The notes under the pieces: model-generated
What the model was told of the DNA's origin: nothing
Databases searched by the model: none
Seen by the model: the letters and a program-made list of their open reading frames with translations, nothing else
In this document: piece by piece, positions 49,982-58,417 of the stretch
How the letters are laid out: the number at the start of each line of letters is the position of its first letter
Numbering within the stretch: the first letter of the stretch is position 1
NCBI RefSeq assembly: GCF_000199675.1
Contig: NC_014960.1
Span: forward strand, 2,914,001-2,978,000
Source of the DNA: Anaerolinea thermophila UNI-1
GTDB taxonomy: Bacteria > Chloroflexota > Anaerolineae > Anaerolineales > Anaerolineaceae
Reading direction: 5' to 3'
Length of the DNA: 64,000 bases
Translations under genes and position numbers: made by a program

Positions 49982-52199
49982 GTGGCAATTTTCTGAGGAA
50001 TTTGAGAAAAACATTCGAGAGGCTTTTGGAGTTCCTCCAATCCGCCCGGAATTTCGACAACAATTGTATCAAAACCTGATGAGCAAGGCGGGTAGAAAAG
50101 ATCAGAAGATCCGTCGTTTTGCGGTTTGGCACACAGTTTGGGAAGTAACGGTTGTGATATTGATCACGCTATCTTTGGGCACTTTGATTGCTGGACCTCA
50201 GCGGGTTTACGCAGCAATGCACCAATTGCTTGGATACATTCCCGGAATCGGCATTGTACAGCAGGATAGCAAGATTCGTATCCTTGCTGAACCAGTGAGT
50301 GTAACCCGAGAAGGCATAACCGTGACAATCAGTCAGGCAATTGTGACCGAGACGGAGACGAGAATTATTTTTGGCAACTCCGGAGTTCCCTTATCTGCTT
50401 ACCCTAACAATGAGGCGGTTTCAGGTTGTATGACGCCACCATTTTTAAAGCTACCGGATGGCTCACAGGTGAACATTTCTGCCCCTCTGCCTCCTGAGAT
50501 TAACGAAGTTACTTTTGTCCTTCCATGTATTTTTAACACTCTGCCCGGCACAGTACCTGAAGAATGGGAAATTCCCCTACGTTTTGTACCAGCACCGCCT
50601 GATTTCAAAATCTTGCCAGTAGTTGAGGTGACTGAGCAATCTCAATCCACCCCAACCAAAACGAGTCAACAACTTGAAGAATCCTTAACGACACCCGAAG
50701 CCCCAGTTGCCTCTGTTTTGGTGGAGAAGGTGATTGAAACCGAAGATGGTTACATTTTACTTGGCTACGTCCGCCCTAATCACCTCCTAGAAAGGAGCTG
50801 GTTGAATATTACTGGTGTGCCGGTTATCCAAGATGCTAATGGGAAGAAAGTGAATTATATCTATCCTGTGGATGTACAACCATTAGAAGACGATTCGTTG
50901 ACGCAGGGAGGTATTACCTGGGCACTTCAATTCAAAGGTGCAGGAGTGCAATTTCCAATCACCATTCAGCTCACCGGTAACGTGTTAACACCCATCCAAG
51001 GCAAGGCTGAAGCCCGTACATTGGTGAATGTAGGCAATACTCCCCGCCCAGGGCAAATTTGGGAGTTGAATCGGGAGATTGAATTGGCTGGAAAAACCAT
51101 CCGACTGGTTTCCATGACCGCTGGAGCCAAAGGTTACACCTTCCAACTGGATCTGGGAAATGCATTTGCCTCCGTAGACCTCTCTATCGAGGGGTATACT
51201 TCCATCGGTGTTAGTGGTAGTGGGCCCTACATGACCCTGGAGTTTCCAGAATTACCCAAAGGTTCTCTAACTATAGTATTTTCCAATCCCATTGAATCCA
51301 GCCCTCCCGAAACATGGGAAACCTCCTGGAACCCTGAGAACCTCCGTGAATTTATCAATACAAGTCAGTCCACGATATGCTTCAGCGCAAATACCCTGCA
51401 AACTATTCCTGACCTGCCTAAAGGACTGAATGGAAAAACCATCCTGACCCAGTTGAATCCTCAAATGCAAATCGTTATGATAAGTTTGAATGGAGAAGAA
51501 CCCAAAATATTGGAAATAAATGCCGCGAATGCAACGCTCAACAAAGAAGGAACTTTCGTAGCGTACACCACAGAAGCAGGAATTATCGTTCAAAACCTTG
51601 TGAATGGTGAAAAGTTACTTATCCCAGGCTCATATGGTCGTGACCTAAGATGGTCTCCTGATAGTCATTTTCTGGCAGTGGTCAATGCGGGAGATCAAAA
51701 CGGCATCTTTCTAATCAATTTGGAAACACAGGAGAGAAAACAACTTACTACGCTGGGATACGAAGATATTGCCGGGTGGTCTCCCGACGGTGGCATCCTT
51801 TATTATGCCATTCCTGGTTCAAGTCCCGATGGTTTCCTACTCCGCGCCATTCAGATTGAAAATGGTGAAAGTCGGGATGTATTCGTACTGGAAAACTCTT
51901 CGCGAAAAGCGCCTTTTGCTACTATTTCATGGGATGGAAATTGGATTGCCTACCGCGCCAGCGACAACAGTGGCCTTTACATCAAAGGGATGGACGGCAA
52001 TCCAGCACGATTAATCCTGGAAAATCCTGCATTGGCTATCAACGGACTTGTCTGGGATGAAGAAAGCCACCTGCTGGCGGTCAGCCTAATTACACAGCAG
52101 AATCCAGAAGGCGAGGTTTTCCTAATTTCCCCGGATAATTGTGAAAGTTACCGTCTGCCTAACCTGCACGGAGAAGTTAATGGGGTAATTATTCCCTGA
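49974..52199 (+). CDS. Putative anti-sigma factor: membrane protein with DUF4179-like and TolB-like propeller regions
   Basis: 741 residues from the ATG at 49974 with ATGGAGGATT upstream. The short cytoplasmic N-terminus ('FRQQLYQNLMSKAG') may bind the sigma factor. A membrane helix (about 50-72, VTVVILITLSLGTLIAG) leads to an extracellular beta region ('TREGITVTISQAIVTETETR'). The C-terminal part has TolB-like propeller repeats ('DLRWSPDSHFLAVVNAG', 'DIAGWSPDGGILYYA', 'TISWDGNWIAYRA'). The 8-bp overlap with the ECF gene implies a sensor/anti-sigma role, with the propeller as signal-binding part (inference). Confidence 0.82.
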   Translation: MNEWQFSEEFEKNIREAFGVPPIRPEFRQQLYQNLMSKAGRKDQKIRRFAVWHTVWEVTVVILITLSLGTLIAGPQRVYAAMHQLLGYIPGIGIVQQDSKIRILAEPVSVTREGITVTISQAIVTETETRIIFGNSGVPLSAYPNNEAVSGCMTPPFLKLPDGSQVNISAPLPPEINEVTFVLPCIFNTLPGTVPEEWEIPLRFVPAPPDFKILPVVEVTEQSQSTPTKTSQQLEESLTTPEAPVASVLVEKVIETEDGYILLGYVRPNHLLERSWLNITGVPVIQDANGKKVNYIYPVDVQPLEDDSLTQGGITWALQFKGAGVQFPITIQLTGNVLTPIQGKAEARTLVNVGNTPRPGQIWELNREIELAGKTIRLVSMTAGAKGYTFQLDLGNAFASVDLSIEGYTSIGVSGSGPYMTLEFPELPKGSLTIVFSNPIESSPPETWETSWNPENLREFINTSQSTICFSANTLQTIPDLPKGLNGKTILTQLNPQMQIVMISLNGEEPKILEINAANATLNKEGTFVAYTTEAGIIVQNLVNGEKLLIPGSYGRDLRWSPDSHFLAVVNAGDQNGIFLINLETQERKQLTTLGYEDIAGWSPDGGILYYAIPGSSPDGFLLRAIQIENGESRDVFVLENSSRKAPFATISWDGNWIAYRASDNSGLYIKGMDGNPARLILENPALAINGLVWDEESHLLAVSLITQQNPEGEVFLISPDNCESYRLPNLHGEVNGVIIP

Positions 52200-52216
52200 A
52201 CGCAAAGAAAAGCAAC

Positions 52217-52246
52217 CGGGGTGAGATAGCAATCTTTCTCACCCCG
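52217..52246. terminator. Bidirectional terminator between convergent genes
   Basis: CGGGGTGAGA (52217-52226) pairs with TCTCACCCCG (52237-52246); outer AAAGC/GCTTTT can extend it. Confidence 0.85.
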
Positions 52247-52260
52247 ATTGGCTTTTGGAG

Positions 52261-54273
52261 TTAACCTGCTAAGCCAGAAAACAGCACGCCCCACCAGCCC
52301 AGCACGCCCAGCGCCGCCAGCGCGGAGAGCGCTAGCAGGACGAAGTACCCCTTATTCCACCAGCGCCAGCGCCGCCACCCCGCAGGGATGAACGCCAGCA
52401 GTGCCACCGTCACCGCCAGCATGAGCAAGGGTACAATGAAAATGGGACGCGCGGTGATGGGCATGCCCAGCAGAACAAGCATGTTATTGTTTGCCACCAG
52501 CACACCGAAAGCGGTTACCCAACCTGCCAGGAAAAGCCAGAGCAGTGCGCCGCTCATCAGCCCTGCCGCAGTTGCCAGGTAGTGGCTGAGCGGCGCCATG
52601 CCAAACGGGACATCGCGCAAACGGCGCACCAGCCACCCCAGCGGATAGACCACCCACAAGGTAAGCAGGAATACCCCCGCCACCCCCAGCACCCCCGCCG
52701 GAAGCGTCAGACGGTCATCCAGATTCAACACCTGTCCCATCACCGGCAGGGAAATGTACTCGCGCGGAGTGACAAAATCCATGCGCTGATCGGCAAGGCA
52801 GGAAGCATCCGGCGCTTGATTGGGATCTTTTAAAAATTCCATCATGATCTGGTCGGCGCAATCGTTCGAAGAAAACGCCCCATGCCCCGTATTCGGGAAG
52901 GTGAACTGATAAACACGGCGCAGGGTTCGGGAAACGGTCTCGCCGTACTGCGGCGGAGTGATAGGATCGAAGCGTCCGTTGAAAATCAGCGTGGGCACAT
53001 CGCTGGTCACGGGCAGTTCTGCTTCCCTGTCCAGTGCGGTCACCCCCCAATCCTGGCACAATTTCAGGAAAGCGCGGTTGGAGACGTCCACATCCTTGCG
53101 CAGTTCCGGGCGGACGGCACTGTAATCGTAACGGCTCAAATCTGCCTGACCATCTTCGGCGCACACCACCGAGTGATACATGCCATACGCCATCGTGCGG
53201 TCAAAGACGATGATGGAGAAGATGCGCTCCACCAGCCCGTAATGCCCCTGCTCGGTTTCCGCAATCATCGCCGGGAGAATGGGCAATAACTCGGTGGCGT
53301 AGAGGGTCTGGAAGAGCAGAGAAACCAGGCTATCGCCGTCCAGCAAAGCGGGATAGGACTGCATGGACTGGTCGTCCTTAAGGGTAATGGTCACCGGCTG
53401 TTTTTCCAGACGCTCCACCAGATCGAAGAAGCGTTTTTCCAGATTGGGATACCCCTGACTGCACTCCGCATCGTTCGCGCAGGCGCTGAAGAATTCATTA
53501 AAGGCGCGATTTTGCGCAAACGGCGCTTCCAGGTTGAAGTTTCCCTGCACCGGCACCACCGCATCCAGGATGACACTGCGCAGGGCTTCAGGATGCTCGC
53601 GCATCAGGTGCTGGGCGAGCAGGGTACCATAAGACACCCCGTAGAAATGGATTTTTTCGTACCCCAGGGCTTCGCGCAGGGCGTTGACATCGTGAGCGTT
53701 TTCTACACTGTTGAACGCCGAGAGGTTTACCCCCTCGCGGGTCAAACGCTCGCGGCATGCCATAGCGGCTTCGTAATAGCGCTTTTCGGATTCCTCGGCG
53801 GTCACATCCACAGGCAAAAGGTCAATGCCTTCCTGATAAATTTCCTCACAGAAAAGGAACGGCTGAGAGTACAGCGTACCGCGCTGGTCGAAAAGAATCA
53901 GGGTGAAATGCTCGCGCAAAGGGCTTTTCGGTAATACCTGGGTGTAATAATCAATGGTCGAACCGCCCGGACCGCCCTGGGCAAACACAATCGGGTCGGG
54001 TTCAGGCGTCCCGGCAGGATGGAAAATGACCACTGCCAGGCGGAGGGTATTTCCTTCAGGCTCTTCGTAACGCTCCGGCACAACCAGCCAGCCGCAGGTG
54101 ATATCCGTTCCCTCCACCATTCCCTGCGGGATGGGAACGGGACAATCGCCGGGCTCAAAACGCGGCACCTGCCCGCCGTCAGGAGCAGGCACCTGTGCCA
54201 GGGCGGGATGAGCATAACCAAACACCGATAAACCCAAAACCGTAATCAATATGAGTGTGCGCAAAATTTTCAT
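52261..54273 (-). CDS. Secreted alpha/beta hydrolase (TAP/proline iminopeptidase-like) with four C-terminal membrane helices
   Basis: 670 residues from the ATG at 54273 (GGAGGAACA upstream). After a signal peptide (to about PALAQ) the hydrolase core has 'IVFAQGGPGGSTIDYY' (oxyanion loop), 'LFDQRGT', nucleophile Ser in 'GVSYGTLLAQHL', Asp in 'LIFNGRFDPITPPQYG' and His in 'NTGHGAF', then a TAP-like cap. The unusual part is the tail: about residues 520-670 form four membrane helices ('LPAGVLGVAGVFLLTLWVV', 'GYFVLLALSALAALGVLG'), anchoring the enzyme. Probably cleaves peptides or esters outside the cell. It is divergent from fur, sharing its regulatory region. Confidence 0.88.
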   Translation of the reverse strand: MKILRTLILITVLGLSVFGYAHPALAQVPAPDGGQVPRFEPGDCPVPIPQGMVEGTDITCGWLVVPERYEEPEGNTLRLAVVIFHPAGTPEPDPIVFAQGGPGGSTIDYYTQVLPKSPLREHFTLILFDQRGTLYSQPFLFCEEIYQEGIDLLPVDVTAEESEKRYYEAAMACRERLTREGVNLSAFNSVENAHDVNALREALGYEKIHFYGVSYGTLLAQHLMREHPEALRSVILDAVVPVQGNFNLEAPFAQNRAFNEFFSACANDAECSQGYPNLEKRFFDLVERLEKQPVTITLKDDQSMQSYPALLDGDSLVSLLFQTLYATELLPILPAMIAETEQGHYGLVERIFSIIVFDRTMAYGMYHSVVCAEDGQADLSRYDYSAVRPELRKDVDVSNRAFLKLCQDWGVTALDREAELPVTSDVPTLIFNGRFDPITPPQYGETVSRTLRRVYQFTFPNTGHGAFSSNDCADQIMMEFLKDPNQAPDASCLADQRMDFVTPREYISLPVMGQVLNLDDRLTLPAGVLGVAGVFLLTLWVVYPLGWLVRRLRDVPFGMAPLSHYLATAAGLMSGALLWLFLAGWVTAFGVLVANNNMLVLLGMPITARPIFIVPLLMLAVTVALLAFIPAGWRRWRWWNKGYFVLLALSALAALGVLGWWGVLFSGLAG

Positions 54274-54365
54274 TGTTCCTCCGGTTACATGACAATTATA
54301 CCTTCTTGCCATGACAGGAAACACTTTCCAAACCTGAAAATGAGCGTAAAATATCCATGAATTTG

Positions 54366-54407
54366 ATGCAAATCTTTTGCAATAACTTATTGCAAATTAA
54401 TTGCAAT
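54366..54407. promoter_or_regulatory. Repeated TTGCAA boxes, Fur-family operators
   Basis: TTGCAAT (54377-54383), ATTGCAA (54389-54395) and TTGCAAT (54401-54407) form two overlapping 7-5-7 inverted repeats; a further TGCAAAT lies at about 54367. They sit 15-50 bp upstream of fur in the fur/hydrolase divergent region, consistent with auto-regulation by the Fur-family protein. Confidence 0.78.
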
Positions 54408-54421
54408 AAAGGATACGTGAG

Positions 54422-54922
54422 ATGGAATCGCTTTATCAACAGGTAACCCTGCGTTTGCGGGATGAAGGCGGCAGAATGACCAGCCAGCGCCGTCTGATTC
54501 TGCAAGCCTTAGAAGAACTGGGCGGGCATCCCACCGCCGAAGAGATTTACCGGCACGTGTCGCGGCAATCGCCGGGCATTAATCTCTCCACGGTGTACCG
54601 TACGCTCAACTGGCTGGAAGAGAACGGCTTCATCGCCCCACGCTGGTTCGAAGAGGAACGCCGACGGGAACGCTTTGAACCTGCAGTGCTGACAGCCCCT
54701 TCCCGCCACCCCACCCCCTTTCATTTTCGTTGCCGTTCGTGCAACCGCATTCTGGAGTTTGCCGACCCGCGCATGGAAGAGATTGTCAAGCAATTTGAAC
54801 GTCACACCGGCGCGCAGGTGAAGGACGTGGAATTGACTTTTTACGGGTTATGCCAGGCTTGTGCCAGAATGGAAGCCCATCTCGTTACTGCTGACCAACA
54901 ACCAAAGGCAATTAAGAGGTAG
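54422..54922 (+). CDS. Fur-family transcriptional regulator
   Basis: 166 residues; AAAGGATACGTG upstream. Winged helix: 'RMTSQRRLILQALEELGGHPTAEEIY' and 'SPGINLSTVYRTLNWLEENG'. The dimerisation domain has 'FHFRCRSCNRILEF' (CxxC) and 'FYGLCQACARM' (CxxC), the structural zinc site. It has extended insertion 'RRRERFEPAVLTAPSRH' in the hinge. It heads an operon with feoB and feoA, so an iron (or manganese) role is likely. Confidence 0.94.
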   Translation: MESLYQQVTLRLRDEGGRMTSQRRLILQALEELGGHPTAEEIYRHVSRQSPGINLSTVYRTLNWLEENGFIAPRWFEEERRRERFEPAVLTAPSRHPTPFHFRCRSCNRILEFADPRMEEIVKQFERHTGAQVKDVELTFYGLCQACARMEAHLVTADQQPKAIKR

Positions 54923-54927
54923 TTTTT

Positions 54928-56904
54928 ATGGAACACTGCCAACCGAGCCACGCTGTACCAATGACCCCTTCTGGAAATACGATTGCCCTGGTGGGTAACC
55001 CCAATGTGGGCAAATCGGTGCTTTTCCACCGGTTGACCGGACAATATGTGGTTGTCTCCAATTACCCAGGCACTACGGTAGAAATCACCCGGGGCACGCT
55101 GCGTCAGGTGCCCGGGATAATGGTACTGGATACCCCCGGCATCGTCAGTTTTCCCGCCCAGAGCGAGGACGAAGCCGTGACTGCGCGGGTACTGCTGAAT
55201 GATCCCCTGCAGGCGGTGATTCAGGTGGGCGATGCCAAAAATCTGCGCCGCACCCTGCATCTGGCTGTACAACTGGCAGAAATGCGCCGTCCGCAGGTAC
55301 TGGCACTCAATATGATGGACGAAGCCCGTCAGCGCGGCTTGAACCTGGAATGTGCGCATCTTGCCGATGCACTGGGCATTCCCGTGGTCAGTACGGTGGC
55401 TACCCAGGGTAAGGGCGTGGAAGATCTGATCCACGCCGTCCAGCATGCTACCGTATCGTCTCTGAAACTGGAATATCCCCCCGCCATCGAGCAATTCCTC
55501 AAACAAACCGAAACCCTCTTACCCCCCGCTCATATTGTGCCGCGGGCGCTGGGCTTGCTCTTTTTGAGCGAAGACCCTGCCGTGGAAGCCTGGCTGGAAG
55601 AAAAAGCCGCACCGGAGGTCCTTGACACCCTCAAAGGCATGCGCCGCCAGGTGGAAGAAGCCCTGGCAGATTCGCCCGCCAGTGTGATTTTGCAAACCCG
55701 CGAAGACTTCGTCTCGCAACTGGCAGGGCGAGTTTTGCAGGTAAGCGAACCACAGACCTTCAGCCTTGCCATGGAAATCAGCCACCTCACCACCCATCCC
55801 CTGTGGGGCATTCCGGTCCTGGGGCTGATTCTGTACGCCATGTACTGGTTTGTGGGCGTCTTTGGCGCAGGTACGCTGGTAGGTTTGCTGGAAGAAAACC
55901 TCTTTGGGGAAATCATCAATCCGTGGGTGGTGGAGCACATCCAACGCCTCATCCCCTGGCAGTTCCTGAGCGATTTACTGGTCGGGCAATACGGACTGTG
56001 GACCATGGGGGTAACCTACGCCTTTGCCCTGCTTCTGCCGGTGGTGACCACGTTCTTCATCGCCTTTGGCATTCTGGAAGATTCCGGCTACCTGCCGCGC
56101 ATGGCAGTGCTGAGCAACCGCTTCTTCAGCCGCATTGGGCTGAATGGGCAAGCCGTCCTGCCCATGATTCTCGGTTTGGGCTGTGTCACCATGGCAACCA
56201 TGACCACGCGCATTCTGCCCACGCGCAGAGAGCGGGTACTGGCAACCATCCTGCTGGCGCTTGCTATCCCCTGCTCGGCGCAGTTGGGCGTGGTGATGGG
56301 CATGCTCGCCAATGTGTCCTTCAGCGCGGCACTCATCTGGTCGGGCATTATCCTGCTGGTCTTGCTGGCAGTGGGCTGGCTTGCCGCACGTGTGATGCCC
56401 GGCGAACGAAACCCACTGGTCATTGAACTGCCGCCCCTGCGCTTCCCGGTACTCAGCAACGTGCTGATTAAAACCGCCGCGCGCCTGGAGTGGTACATCA
56501 AAGAAGCCGTGCCGCTCTTCCTGCTTGGCACACTCCTGCTGTTTGTGTTGGATCAAGCCCACCTGCTTCCCGGCATCATTCATGGACTGGAGCCCATCGT
56601 CACCGGCTGGCTGGGACTGCCCCCTCAGGCAGCAGCCTCTTTCCTGCTGGGCTTGATGCGCCGCGACTTTGCCGCCACCGAACTCTTCCTGATGCAGTCG
56701 CAGGGCTTGCTCAACCCGGTTCAGACGGTGGTCTCCATCGTCACCATCACCCTCTTCGTCCCCTGTATTGCCAGCATCTTCATGCTGTTCAAGGAACGCG
56801 GGGCAAAGGTTACGCTGGGGATTCTGGCTTTTATCTTCCCCTTTGCCATTCTGGTGGGCGGATTACTGTATCGTTTGCTCATGCTGGTAGGCTGGAATGG
56901 ATAA
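54928..56904 (+). CDS. feoB: Ferrous iron transporter FeoB
   Basis: 658 residues. G-protein motifs: G1 'VGNPNVGKSVLFHRLTG', G2 'NYPGTTVE', G3 'DTPG', G4 'NMMD'. The membrane part has two gate repeats ('PLWGIPVLGLILYAMYWFV', 'GLGCVTMATMTTRILPTRRE') and 'LLGLMRRDFAATELFLMQSQG'. It imports Fe(II) using GTP-dependent control. It starts 5 bp after fur, and the next gene overlaps its end by 8 bp. Confidence 0.98.
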   Translation: MEHCQPSHAVPMTPSGNTIALVGNPNVGKSVLFHRLTGQYVVVSNYPGTTVEITRGTLRQVPGIMVLDTPGIVSFPAQSEDEAVTARVLLNDPLQAVIQVGDAKNLRRTLHLAVQLAEMRRPQVLALNMMDEARQRGLNLECAHLADALGIPVVSTVATQGKGVEDLIHAVQHATVSSLKLEYPPAIEQFLKQTETLLPPAHIVPRALGLLFLSEDPAVEAWLEEKAAPEVLDTLKGMRRQVEEALADSPASVILQTREDFVSQLAGRVLQVSEPQTFSLAMEISHLTTHPLWGIPVLGLILYAMYWFVGVFGAGTLVGLLEENLFGEIINPWVVEHIQRLIPWQFLSDLLVGQYGLWTMGVTYAFALLLPVVTTFFIAFGILEDSGYLPRMAVLSNRFFSRIGLNGQAVLPMILGLGCVTMATMTTRILPTRRERVLATILLALAIPCSAQLGVVMGMLANVSFSAALIWSGIILLVLLAVGWLAARVMPGERNPLVIELPPLRFPVLSNVLIKTAARLEWYIKEAVPLFLLGTLLLFVLDQAHLLPGIIHGLEPIVTGWLGLPPQAAASFLLGLMRRDFAATELFLMQSQGLLNPVQTVVSIVTITLFVPCIASIFMLFKERGAKVTLGILAFIFPFAILVGGLLYRLLMLVGWNG

Positions 56905-57130
56905 TCAGCGCTGGATGACCTGTTCGATTTGCGGTTTTCGCTTCTCACCGGAAGAACACCCCGGTTGTGCCGCCTGCCCCCTGCATGAGGGCTGTCAGAC
57001 AGTGTGCTGTCCCAACTGCGGCACCAGTCAGATCAACCCGGAACGCTCCAGCGTGGCACGTTTCATCAAAAAACTGATCACGAAAAAGGAGTCCCATGCC
57101 CCTTCATCTACACCAACAACCCCTGCATAG
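56897..57130 (+). CDS. Cys-rich small protein in the Feo operon
   Basis: 77 residues. Eight Cys: CxxC (9,12), CxxC (24,27), Cys33 and CCxxC (37,38,41), followed by a basic helical tail ('SVARFIKKLITKK'). This could hold two zinc ions or an Fe-S cluster. It overlaps feoB by 8 bp and feoA by 35 bp, so it is translated with them. It occupies the place of FeoC-like accessory proteins but has no winged-helix sequence. Function unknown. Confidence 0.75.
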   Translation: MDNQRWMTCSICGFRFSPEEHPGCAACPLHEGCQTVCCPNCGTSQINPERSSVARFIKKLITKKESHAPSSTPTTPA

Positions 57131-57389
57131 ACGCCACCGCTACCGCCACGGCAATCTCCTCACCCTGGCAGATGTGTTTCCCGGCAAGCGCGCACTCATC
57201 GCCGGGATTGGCGACCTGCCCGATGAACAAACCCATCGTCTACAGGCATACGGCATCCTTCCCGGGCGGCTGGTGCGCGTGCTCTCCAAGCGCCCGATGG
57301 TCATCGTCCAGGTAGAACAAACCGAACTGGCACTGGAAGAGAGCGTTGCCCGGCAGATTTTCATCGCCCAGGAAAACAACCTGATATAA
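57096..57389 (+). CDS. feoA: FeoA protein with His-rich N-terminus
   Basis: 97 residues; AAAAGGAGTCCC upstream. The first 18 residues carry five His and several Arg (LHLHQQPLHRRHRYRH), followed by an SH3-like FeoA core: 'ALIAGIGDLPDEQTHRLQAYGILPG', 'VRVLSKRPMVIVQVEQTELALEESVARQI'. FeoA binds and supports FeoB. The His-rich extension could bind metal, an unusual addition. Confidence 0.88.
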   Translation: MPLHLHQQPLHRRHRYRHGNLLTLADVFPGKRALIAGIGDLPDEQTHRLQAYGILPGRLVRVLSKRPMVIVQVEQTELALEESVARQIFIAQENNLI

Positions 57390-57422
57390 TCGGCTCAAAC
57401 CCCTTTGATTCGTGGAGGCTTC

Positions 57423-58346
57423 ATGCGCCGCAGGTTGTATCTTTTGCTAACCCTTTTGCTCCTGGTAATATCTGCTTTCCCTGTGCAAGCACAGGCTCAA
57501 GAGATACGCTTCCAGAACGTGGAAGTCCTTGTCTGGCCCGAGTACGACCGCGAGCGCAGCGTGCTGGTCATTTATCGGATTACCCTGGGTGGTGATGTAA
57601 AACTGCCCGCTGAAATCACCCTGCCCATGCCCGCCGCCGCCAAGACGCCGCACGCCGTTGCCGAACAAAACGAAAACGGGCTGTTCAACGTGGATTACAC
57701 CCTCTCCAGCGTTCAAAATAACATGATCTGGGTCACCTTCCTTGCCACCGTGCCGCAAATCCATCTGGAATACTACGACCCCACACTGGAAGTTAGCGAT
57801 ACCAGCCGCGTGTACCGCTTTCGATACCTGATGCCTTACCCCACAGATAATCTGGTGCTGGAAATTCAGCGTCCGCGCACCGCCACGGCGCTGACGCTCG
57901 ACCCGCCGGGAGGTACCTCTCAGCAAGGCACGGATGGGCTGACCTACTACGGTGTGGTGGTGGGAGAAGTCAAAGCCAATTTACCGGTCAACTTAAAAAT
58001 CACCTATCAGAAAAGCGATGACGAACTGACCCAACCCAACACCTTTGAGCCGGTTGCCCCTGCAGAAGCGGTCAGCGAGAGCACTCCCGGAAAACTCAAT
58101 TTCACCGAAGTCATCCCCTGGGCAGTGGGAGCGCTGGGGCTGGTCATGGTCATTGCCGCCGGGTGGATGTTCCTGCAAGCCCGAAAAGAGAGCGAGGAAA
58201 CCCCCATGAAACGCCACAAGCCGTCCAGAACGGCAAAGCCGGATTCGTCCGGAAACGAAGCCCTGTATTGCCCCCAGTGCGGGAAACGCGCCGCCCCCGG
58301 CGATTTATTCTGCCGTTCCTGCGGCACACGCCTGCCCCGCGGGTAA
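57423..58346 (+). CDS. Membrane protein with extracytoplasmic beta domain and cytoplasmic zinc ribbon
   Basis: 307 residues from the ATG at 57423 (GGAGGCTTC upstream). Signal peptide to about QAQA, a beta-rich extracytoplasmic domain (about 25-220), one membrane helix (about 225-246, AVGALGLVMVIAAGWMFL), then a cytoplasmic tail ending in a double CxxC zinc ribbon ('LYCPQCGKRAAPGDLFCRSCG'). Similar architectures occur in Chloroflexi. It follows feoA by 33 bp and may be co-transcribed; function unknown. Confidence 0.78.
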   Translation: MRRRLYLLLTLLLLVISAFPVQAQAQEIRFQNVEVLVWPEYDRERSVLVIYRITLGGDVKLPAEITLPMPAAAKTPHAVAEQNENGLFNVDYTLSSVQNNMIWVTFLATVPQIHLEYYDPTLEVSDTSRVYRFRYLMPYPTDNLVLEIQRPRTATALTLDPPGGTSQQGTDGLTYYGVVVGEVKANLPVNLKITYQKSDDELTQPNTFEPVAPAEAVSESTPGKLNFTEVIPWAVGALGLVMVIAAGWMFLQARKESEETPMKRHKPSRTAKPDSSGNEALYCPQCGKRAAPGDLFCRSCGTRLPRG

Positions 58347-58365
58347 GTGAATAAAAACTCAAAAT

Positions 58366-58399
58366 AAAAAATCCCCCGAAATCTTATCGGGGGATTTTT
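58366..58399. terminator. Strong bidirectional terminator
   Basis: AAAAATCCCCCGA (58366-58378) and TCGGGGGATTTTT (58387-58399) are perfectly complementary, with T-runs in both directions. Confidence 0.94.
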
Positions 58400-58417
58400 G
58401 CATCTTCAAAAACTAAT

